Shown here in pieces: positions 55,796 to 64,000 of a DNA stretch of 64,000 bases. Numbering within the stretch: position 1 is the stretch's first letter; each line of letters begins with the position of its first letter. The notes under the pieces were generated by a model. It ran no database searches and was not told the DNA's origin. It worked only from the letters and a program-made list of their open reading frames with translations. Origin of the DNA: Corbicula japonica (Eukaryota; Mollusca; Bivalvia; Venerida; Cyrenidae); assembly GCA_038501625.1 (NCBI GenBank), contig JAZAYU010000015.1, positions 1,577,991 through 1,641,990 on the forward strand. The letters are read 5' to 3'. The position numbers were made by a program, and so were the translations under genes.

Positions 55796-57980
55796 TAATG
55801 TGCGTTTATGTGTGTATATTATTTTGTGAAAATATTAAATATATGCTATTATTTAACATTGATTAATAATTTTGTTATAAATTCCGTTGCACCTATTTTG
55901 CGACAAGATCTAAAGGTATATTTGTCTCTTTTTACAAATTGATATGTGAATGTAATTGGTAACATTAAGTTTCGCAATACAAATACAACATAGAATGTTT
56001 TTGTTTCTTTTTTATTGGAGTCGTGATATTATAGACGCTACAACATTAAGTCCTAACGTCGGCATTTGACATATTAAGACAACGGCGATTTATGGTATTG
56101 TCAACCACAAAAAGGGTCAAAATGCGAATCTACGAAAAATCCGTTTGATCCGATTGCCTATTCGTAGAGTCGCGAATGGACTGTATAACCAACTTCAAGG
56201 GTTAAATTAAGAACTAAAATTTGGACCAGCTATACTGTCTCAAACACGCTTATCAATTTAGATGGTTAGCTTATGTAATGTTATGATAATAATGCAATCA
56301 TGTAGTTGGAAAAAAAGAAAAACATGACTGTACGATTTCGATTAGAGGTGAATTTTGTAATACATTACAGTACAAAAATACGATTTTTTTTTCACAAATA
56401 TCACCAAATAAATTTAAATCGAGGATGAAAAACCCATGAATTACATGTAATATTTAAAACATTATAATTTTATAAAATTGTTTGTATTTAAATTCAATTG
56501 GGTGTTTTAATATGTAGTCTATATGAACATTTTTACATATAATTTTTTACAAAATATAAACCGTAAGAGCATAATTATACTTTTTTAGCAAGTACATTAA
56601 ATGCAAAGAGAGCAACTTATTAATAAAACAAAATAATGGCAACTGCAGCAACAACAAATTACAAAACTCAATCAAACGCGAAGTTATCCTATTTCGTCTC
56701 AAATAATAAAAAATTGCAGACTGAGTATAAAAAGTATAAAAAAACTCACCTTATGTTCCACTAATTTAAAAATATTTTAACTGTGTTTCTAGTTTGCCTA
56801 AGTGCGTAAACATCTATCTGGTCAGTTCATTTCATAATCTGTTAACAATATTATATTTATATCTCAGACTTTTCTCACAATTGCCGATGTTGCTCGCGCG
56901 AGATCAGATGCAAGATCAATAACCCATTTTTACGCTTTTTGTTACAAATAAAAATACCTGACACTTTTCCATTAGACTGAGTGATAAATCCTGGCGAAAT
57001 TATAAGAAGAAAAAGTAATGAAAATGTATTTTTACAATAGCTTGCTAGATATATAGATATAGTTTCAATCCTCCAAAAGAAGAGCATCATACAAACATGG
57101 AAAACATACATGTAACAAATAAGGAAAAACAGTTTCAATTCACAGAACGGTAGTATACGTGACAAAACAAAATAGATGGAATACAAACAATAAATACTAT
57201 CTTAAAGTTAACATACAGACAATGAAAGGCATATACATTTATATAAGCAAAAATCAAACGAACATACATATGAAGACAAAAGTAGAACTAAGTGTAAGGG
57301 TTAGTATCACAAAATGTTTTTTTATTACGAAATTCAAGACATAATTTGGGAACACATGTAAAAAATGAGGTTGAAATACAGCCGATTCCAAAGTTGATTT
57401 TATTTTGAAAAGGAAATAAGCAACTTTCTTTGAAAACGGCGCCTCCTTTCCCTGGCGAAATTGTTTTTATTCTTGGTTGTTTGACACATTTTCTTTTTTA
57501 TCAAAGCATTTCCGTCGATATAAAGAAATTGACATTAACACAAAAATACTTAATGCTTTGAAGAACTTGTTATAAAGATTTCCACAGGTTCGCTTGGTAA
57601 CATTTTAACTCGTTTTGTTAAATATGTATTTCATGAAAACTCGTGTCAGATCCTGTAATATATATACACATGTATTACTAGTATGTTTCAAAAGACAAGG
57701 ACATGGCAACGACCTGTTGATATTCTGCATTACACTTCAGCACCATAGAAATTGACAAATCTGTTCACCAAGTCAATAATTCATAACTGACATTTCAAAG
57801 ATCAAAGATAACAAAATACATTGCAGGTTAGATTTATTATTAAATTATATTTATCAACCATGTGAAAACATAAATTAGAGAGTCGCAGATGGCAAGCGGT
57901 TTTGTTGACTGTTTTTATTTACAATTTTACCACATGCTTGTGAATATAAAGCTGCTAAAGAACTGGTTTAAATTAATTAA
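55796..57980. other. No gene seen; AT-rich
   Basis: The 103-codon minus-strand frame at 56875-57186 is hydrophobic and low in complexity, without a recognisable domain. No RNA gene seen. Confidence 0.5.
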
Positions 57981-57981
57981 A

Positions 57982-58000
57982 ACACACACACACACACACT
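57982..58000. repeat. (AC)n microsatellite
   Basis: AACACACACACACACACAC, nine dinucleotides. Confidence 0.95.
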
Positions 58001-58196
58001 TCCTACAAGTTTTGCTTATGCTTTGTTCTTAAATGAATTTTTAAAATGCTGTTTGTACATGTATTGGTTCAATTCATTGTCTTCGCTCTTTTATAAACAC
58101 ACTAGTAATGTAATTCTTTGCTGAATTTATACTAGGTTAGTTAAATTTTTTCAACAAAATTCCTCCTTTTGAAAATTTTCGGAACCATGACAGTAT

Positions 58197-58880
58197 GTGA
58201 ATATGAATACAAATGTAAAACTTAGCCTCTTATACAGCAAAAAAGCAGAGACAAAAAGAAAACACGGGTTTAAAAATGAACAATCTCACAAACGAAACCA
58301 AAAACAATCAACGAAAATAAGAACCCTTGTGTTGCCACCTTGAAACGGTGAAACGGCCAGTGGCAAAACATTTTGTAAAATTTATCTCATTGAATAACTA
58401 AAGCCCACACATCTACAATGTTGTTTGCAAAACATAAAAAAGATTAGATGGTATTGGCATTTTCAAGCAAAGAAAAAACGTGAAAGACGATACAATATGT
58501 CCAGCTATTAATACTTCCAGTTTAACAGGTTTGCATTTATAAGGTTACGTGTTCATAAATAAAATAAATCGAATAAATGAAAAAAAAACACTAAGATTTG
58601 TGGACAAGGCAAGCTCTTGATGTATCCGACATTCTTAGATCGACCGTGGGCTTAACCTACACGTTTATTGCGGATTCATCATCTGAAGTTAGCAAAAAGT
58701 GCACTCATCGTTAAAGAGAATCCTTGGTTTGTCAGATCCTATTGTTATGATACGGTTTGGTGTAATACACATTGTATTCGATAACGGCGACTGCATGTTC
58801 TAGAATACAATTATTTTCTGGTAATTTCTTGTTATTGCTGAACATATTCTTGTTATTAAGGTAAGACCTTTGTAATAGGC
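58197..58880 (+). mobile_element. Partial copy of the TRIM-like composite
   Basis: A degraded family A unit (58197-58378: TTAGCCTCTTATACAGC, CAATCAACGAAAATAAGAACC, GGCCAGTGGCAAAAC) runs directly into the same internal text as at 38535-39180 (CATCTACAATGTTG, TTAATACTTCCAG, GGTGTAATACACATTGTATT). Order and orientation match, which supports a shared element. Confidence 0.55.
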
Positions 58881-60616
58881 ACTATTAAGAATCCAACATC
58901 TGATTGTATTTTCATCAACTGCTTCATACCACTGACTTGTATGCAAAATTTTAATGATTTTTACCGTGTAGTTTTTGAGATTTTTAGCTTTTTTTATTTA
59001 AAAAAGTGAGAAAAAACGTGAAAGTATCCAATTTCTTTAATCGGTGACAAAATTTTTTGTTATTGATAAATTCAACCCTAATTTTTTTACAGTTTATCCA
59101 AAATATGTTATATTTTACTAAACCAATTTAAGATATAATATATAAATACAGAATTTATCTTAAAATGACATTTTTTGACCAAATAAATTAAAAAAATGCA
59201 TTTTTTATATTTCACGAGACTAAATTAATGAAAATTGTGCAAAATCCTGATTGGTGCAATATACCAAACTTTACCATTTTTTAACTATATACCTTAAACA
59301 AAATTTAAACAAAATTTCAGAGAAGTTTACCGTCCAGTTTTAGAAATTTTCAAATTGATGACTTGAATAAACACTATTCTGATAGCGAAAACCCCTTTAA
59401 TCTTGATTATTTTGCTTATTTTAGTTTAAATCATGAGAATTTTATATTCAATGACAGAATTACACAGGAAAAAAAGAAATATGCCAATTATTTAAGCTCT
59501 AGGCTTACAAAAAAAATTAGCTTCCAGTGGGATTTGAACCCTGGTCCTCTTGCATGAGAGAAATCTAATCTAATTTACTACTATAGTTACCTCCCTTGGA
59601 TACTCTTCTGGATATAGGTATTCATTACACAGGTCTTACCTTAAGATCTATCCTAATTTACACACAATTTATTACACATTATTTTTTATTTATCTAACTA
59701 CTGCATTAAACGTCCGCTGGCTTTAAATAAATAATAATATGAATTAGGCTATGCCTAGTTGCGGCAAAAGCCTTAAATGCCATTAAAAAAATAATAAATT
59801 GCTTGTAAACAAAGCCAGTTTTTAGATTTAGAGCTGCAGATTTTCAGATTTGGGGTCAATTTTGAGATCGATGTCCATAAATCCAAAAAAAATGGGGAGG
59901 GGTAGGAGGTAGAGAATTTCTGAGAAACGGCTTGCAAAAAGATACAATTCTCTAAAATCGGAAGATTAGAAATTTATATAATAAAATGGAAATTGCTCTT
60001 TTAAAAGACACAGAAAGGATTACGTTACGCTTGCTTCTCTTGGTCTGGTGTTCTGCAAACTTTGCAAAAAAGAAATGTTGTTTTTAGACAAAAAGCTTTT
60101 TGCTTTTAAACAAGTTCACATACTTGTTATGCATACATATATCTTGTTTTCTAGACAGAGATTAAAAAGGAATAAATATTACTGTAAGAGAATTTTTCAT
60201 TTGTATATCAATAAATAGAAGATGATGATACTCTCAATGAGAAAAAAAAAACATTGCAGGAGATTGGGTTCTAAGCCCACCAAAACAGCTAGAAACCAGG
60301 AGCTTCCGGGGGCTAACGCGGCCCCCTTGATCCCCGGTGCATAGTCCTCTTTTTTCACAATTTGCTGTTGGCAGCCCTGTAGATAACTGATTCAACATAA
60401 AATACTGGTAATTTCTGTGCGCAAAGTTTACCTTAATGAACATGAGTTCTAACTACTTATTTATTATATAACAACATTTTAGTTACAAACATAATTTTAC
60501 CAATTGGATTTTACATGGATTAATCACAATAATAAAAATAGTTAATTTGCTTAAATCATATGTACATTATCTGGCATGAACATTTTCTCTTTACAAGCTA
60601 ATGGAGAACTTTGCAA
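58881..60616. other. No gene; tRNA-like scrap and repeat-like text
   Basis: GTGGGATTTGAACCCTGGTC at 59527-59546 is the complement of a B box/T arm (GGTTCAAATCC), and its upstream CTCATGCAAGAGG (minus) looks like an anticodon arm; this is probably a SINE or pseudo-tRNA remnant. Around 60290-60340 a GC-rich patch (CTTCCGGGGGCTAACGCGGC) stands out from AT-rich surroundings. No coding evidence. Confidence 0.4.
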
Positions 60617-60708
60617 GCAAATGAACTAGTCTGGTACCCGTCGTACTATCAAACAGTACGGGTGATAACATAGTGTTAGGGGCAGGTAATCCAGACTAGC
60701 AAATGAAC
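60617..60708. mobile_element. 72-bp hairpin insertion with 10-bp target duplication
   Basis: GCAAATGAAC occurs at 60617-60626 and again at 60699-60708. Between them is TAGTCTGG...CCAGACTA (60627-60698), with an inner hairpin ACCCG..TACT/AGTACGGGT. Perfect short inverted ends plus a perfect direct repeat are the structure of a small transposon insertion. Confidence 0.75.
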
Positions 60709-60714
60709 AAGAAA

Positions 60715-60785
60715 AATATGAAAATATTGGAGGCTTGGTTTCATTGAGCCTGTTCATGTGCACTGATGAATGTTATACAGTGTGA
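60715..60785 (-). repeat. Family B fragment
   Basis: ATGAAAATATTGGAGGCTTG and GTTTCATTGAGCCTGTTCATG are the complement of the family B core hairpin region. Confidence 0.65.
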
Positions 60786-60945
60786 CTTTTAGTTATTTCA
60801 GCCTATTTACACACATTAGTTCAATTCAAACTTTATTTATTTTCAGAGCTAACAACACTGAACAGTAACCACCATGTTATTTTATAGTTCTTTACAAGTT
60901 TTGTGATCAGTTTGTCATACAGTTGTTTTCATTTCATACCAAAAA
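60786..60945. other. No gene seen
   Basis: Nothing supported. Confidence 0.5.
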
Positions 60946-61012
60946 AATGAAAAATGCATATCAGGAATGGCCACATCCAGCATACACAGCCTCCCCACAC
61001 AGCCAAAGAGTG
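60946..61012 (+). repeat. Family A repeat, 5' end only
   Basis: ATGCATATCAGGAATGGCC, ACATCCAGCATACACAGCC and TCCCCACACAGCCAAAGAG. This is a very well-preserved stretch that ends abruptly. Confidence 0.8.
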
Positions 61013-62690
61013 TTTGCATGATGGAGCCTCTACTAGAAATATGACAAGGAATTCTGATCTCTGCATTTAGGCATTAAATTTTTTTTTTAATTTGACTCTC
61101 AAATATGTTTAAGCTTTTCCCAAAATTAATTTGCTAAATGATGATGAAAGAAGCGCAATAGAGATAGATGAGTTTTTTCAGATTTATTAACCTTTTTTCC
61201 AAACACCATTTCCTACAGTCATTTTGCATTAACAGGCAGTTGGAGAATATTAACAAAATCCCATGTTGTCAGTTATCATGACAACAATAAGCAAGATCAT
61301 CTATAAATGATTTTATAGAGGTGTGTTCTCAACACGACGTGTAGCTGATTGATCACATGATATTGTGTTGATCTTATGGGAAAAGTTTGCACTTCCCATT
61401 TTGAACATCTCAGTATGATTGCCGATCTTTTCTGTATAGGTCTTCCTGCAACTACTTCTCTAGTGATCTTGCTGATTTATGTTTGATGTAATGTTCAGAG
61501 AGACCTCTTCAAGAGAATTTTATCTTTGCAAAATAATCCTTTTTTTCAAGTTCTATATTATGTTTATGCCCTTGCATGTCACACATGTGATCTGTGTGTT
61601 AAGGTTAGAATTACAAAATTATCCACTTGTATTTGTATTTTTATCGTTCTTTAATGAGAAAAGTTGCATATTTCACTTTTTTGTGTGGGTTATGTCATCC
61701 TTTAATTATTTTGATCCTAGAGTGATTGAAATTAGAAAATTCTAATACGCAAAACAATGGCTGTACTGCATACTTTTTTATTGGCTATGCAGAGATTTTG
61801 ATTTCTTATTGACTTTGTCTGACATGAATATTTTAATTTGTAGTGCTGAAAGGCCAGATAATATCAATGATATGAAGGTCATACACTCCCTCATACAGAT
61901 GGCAAGTAATTGAACAGAAAATCTTCCAAAAAATATATAATAGTCTCAAAGGTTGGGAAAATAAAGCCTGTCTTCTTTAACTTTGGTGAAGCTGCATAAT
62001 TTGTATATTTGTGAATAATACACATAAATTTGAGTAATAACTGTGATACAGAAAGGAATCTTTGAAATCACAGGAAAAAACACACACATGAAAATAGACT
62101 ATTTGATTTAGTCTATCTATGGACTGGAAATGCATTTAAATGTGTATGCCTTCAGGGACTGTAAATGTAAATTACTGTCTGTGCCATTAAGCCAGACACA
62201 AAAGTCAAAACAAATGTGTATACATCCCAAATGATAAGCAGTACAGATATATACTAAAAAGATTTCGATGTACAAAGCTGTCTGGGAGTCTATCCAATGA
62301 TAAAGACTGTGTGATAGTCTTCCAGAATCTAGTTTTTAGCTGAAACCCAACTCTCCACAGTGGAGATTAGAAGCTGACGGCGTGAATGTTTGGGTGTGCA
62401 GGCATTCGTTTTGGAATTGAAAAACTGTGAACCAAGAAAACTACTTTATTGTAAGACAATTTAATTGTATAAACTTCAAGGTTTTTTAAGATGGGCATTG
62501 AAAATAATTATCTTCTAGATAAATTTAAATTTTCGTTTAAATATCTTAAAAAAATATTTCAACTTCCGGCCCAATGGCCGCCAAAAAAGGACACGGGTTT
62601 ATACCCCTCTAACATTGTCTAAACAATAATTACATACGATTTTTGAATAAATTTGATTGTTTTTAAATAAAAATACGTGTAACCTATAAG
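61013..62690. other. No gene seen
   Basis: The longest frame (61479-61745, plus, 88 codons) is hydrophobic and without a recognisable domain. No RNA gene or clear repeat. Confidence 0.45.
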
Positions 62691-62728
62691 CGGCAACGCC
62701 CGGGCGCTTCGCGCCCGGGCTTTTGCCG
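62691..62728. repeat. Strong GC hairpin
   Basis: CGGCAA, C, then GCCCGGGCGC, loop TTC, GCGCCCGGGC, TT, TTGCCG. A 10-bp perfect GC stem extended by a 6-bp outer stem in AT-rich DNA. The function is unknown; it does not have a terminator role in a eukaryote. Confidence 0.9.
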
Positions 62729-62829
62729 TATTATTAAGGAGCAAGCCTACATATCTGGTTATCGACTCCATGTTTTCTTACAACATGACATTTGGAAATT
62801 TGAATTATAAAATTTATAAATGAATGCAA

Positions 62830-63841
62830 TTTCGGAGAAGAGTTGTACATGCAGCCTCATCTTAAGAAGATTGAATTAGGAGAAATTTTCAAACTGGAAC
62901 AACAGTTAATGTGGAAAAACGAAACACTGGTTAATTTGAAGTGTTTGATACATTTACACCGTAAGAGATTGTTTCAAACAGTTTTCGTAAAATTAGGTGA
63001 TCACGTAAAACTAGTAGTAATATGGATTTCTTTAAACTGGAAGCATAGCGTGAATGATAATGGTTGCAGATTAATGTATTTTGAATAAAAGCATTTCACA
63101 AATCAAAGAAAATACCTAATGACGCATGTAACAAAATGCGTAAGACCTCCATCCGATGATATTATGGGTGCCACGGGAGACTTAACTGATTACAAAGGAA
63201 ATGCAGAGCTGAGGATATTAGGATAATTATTGACAAGGATTTGTTCAGTCAATTTAATTATTTGAGAAAATCTATAATGTATGTGTAAAGGCGCAAGCTG
63301 AATTGAGGTCAGGAATAGTACATTTTGCTAATGATAAAAAATCCATCTATTTATTCTCCACCATACAGTTCTATAGAAATGTAGTCAGTTGGAGACTATT
63401 TGTGGACTTCAAGGAAGCGTTTGACAAGGTAATCGTTTGGATGATAGGGATTGTCTATGGAACAAAGTAATAAACCATTGAAGAAAAAAGAGGTTAATGG
63501 TATTATGTCGATGGCCAATAGTGTCAAATCAAAAAAAAATGTTTAAAACGAACTTATTGAAAGTTGTGTCTGCGATTTAGCCGTAACACAAGGGGCTTAT
63601 TAATCTCCTGATTGTCTAGCATGAATACTGTCTGTCAATAGAAAAAAATGAAATATGCATATTAGGAATGGCCACATCCAGCAGACACAGCCTCCCCACA
63701 CAGCAAAACAGTAGAGAGGAAAAGAGAGCATGGTATTACAAAAATCGATTTCAATATGGACGCAACAAACAATTAACGAAAGTGAGAACCCGAGGGGTTA
63801 CCGCCTTGGAACGGTCAGTGGCAAAACAATTTACCACTTTG
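62830..63841 (+). mobile_element. Partial copy of the TRIM-like composite, with 3' family A unit
   Basis: 62890-63250 matches 39530-39905 (GAAACACTGGTTAA, AAAACTAGT, GATATTATGGGTGCCACGGG). The family A unit at 63646-63841 (GGCCACATCCAGCAGACACA, GGTTACCGCCTTGGAACGG) follows, as at 39944. An RT relic (63290-63540) separates the two parts here and is absent from the other copy. Confidence 0.5.
63290..63540 (+). pseudogene. Reverse-transcriptase relic of a non-LTR retrotransposon
   Basis: The translation includes QAELRSG, then WRLFVDFKEAFDKV (RT motif A region, from about 63394). After a frameshift it reads DRDCLWNKVINH, a stop, and GIMSMANSVKS, in the order seen in RT palm domains of an RTE- or Jockey-like type (AFVDFxKAFDxV...LWxxL...). 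It is distinct from the element at 20-24 kb. Truncated at both ends and with stops, so inactive. Confidence 0.7.
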
Positions 63842-64000
63842 ATGATAACTACGAGCTTAAAGTGATTGAAAAATATGAATTTGGCTTACTGGGTTAAATT
63901 TCTTTAAATAATTATACTAGGAGAATTTGAACCAAGCTCTCATAAAACACACTAGCATTTGAATGCTGCAACATGTTCAAATATTTGTCAATTCAACAGT
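63842..64000. other. No gene seen to window end
   Basis: Nothing supported. Confidence 0.5.

Overview
The window looks like a piece of an animal nuclear genome, most likely a bivalve mollusc. It is AT-rich and intron-bearing, and it is packed with decayed Tc1/mariner copies, a non-LTR retrotransposon, tRNA-derived SINEs, hairpin elements, GGAC/GTCC-type repeats and a GTCGGC-headed repeat of a kind common in bivalves. The bivalve call is inference from repeat style; no species was identified. There are no operons or bacterial-type genes.

Only one host protein-coding gene can be read with confidence, a four-exon gene on the minus strand (coding exons 38200-38064, 36884-36702, 35521-33627 and 33057-32393). 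Its GT-AG exons join in frame into a 959-codon receptor. In order it has a signal peptide, a complete PstS-like (bacterial phosphate-binding protein) ectodomain with the phosphate-contact residues kept, one membrane helix, a kinase-homology domain, a short hinge and a guanylate-cyclase homology domain that has lost both metal-binding aspartates. This is the layout of a receptor guanylate cyclase, but with a type-2 periplasmic binding protein outside and a catalytically dead cyclase inside. It is the most unusual thing in the window and looks like an animal phosphate (or related oxyanion) receptor. Its last coding exon and 3' flank are duplicated in tandem downstream, and the distal copy is a broken pseudo-exon that also carries a MITE.

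Layout: 90-1420 Tc1-like relic; 1.4-20 kb mostly gene-free with dispersed repeats (families A, B, C below), a possible transcript start at 10.85 kb, a long CT tract and a cluster of EcoRI-centred palindromes at 15.1-15.7 kb; 20.0-24.3 kb a non-LTR retrotransposon with endonuclease and reverse transcriptase, inactivated by a nonsense codon and a frameshift; 25.9-29.5 kb several short inverted-repeat elements; 29.9-38.2 kb the receptor gene and its tandem duplicate; 38.4-44.9 kb repeat families A, B and D; 45.05-46.54 kb a nearly perfect 1.49-kb palindrome; 46.5-48.3 kb a SINE next to a second Tc1 relic; 48.96-51.29 kb a 2.3-kb element whose ends are arrays of GTTGGGCCAAC-type palindromes; 52.2-52.8 kb tRNA-like sequences; 53.9-55.8 kb an element with two tandem arrays, one carrying repeated AGGTCAAGGTCA; 58-64 kb further repeat copies and a reverse-transcriptase relic.

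Repeat family names (A, B, C, D, E) are local labels. No similarity search was possible, so element classes and the host lineage are inferences from visible structure.
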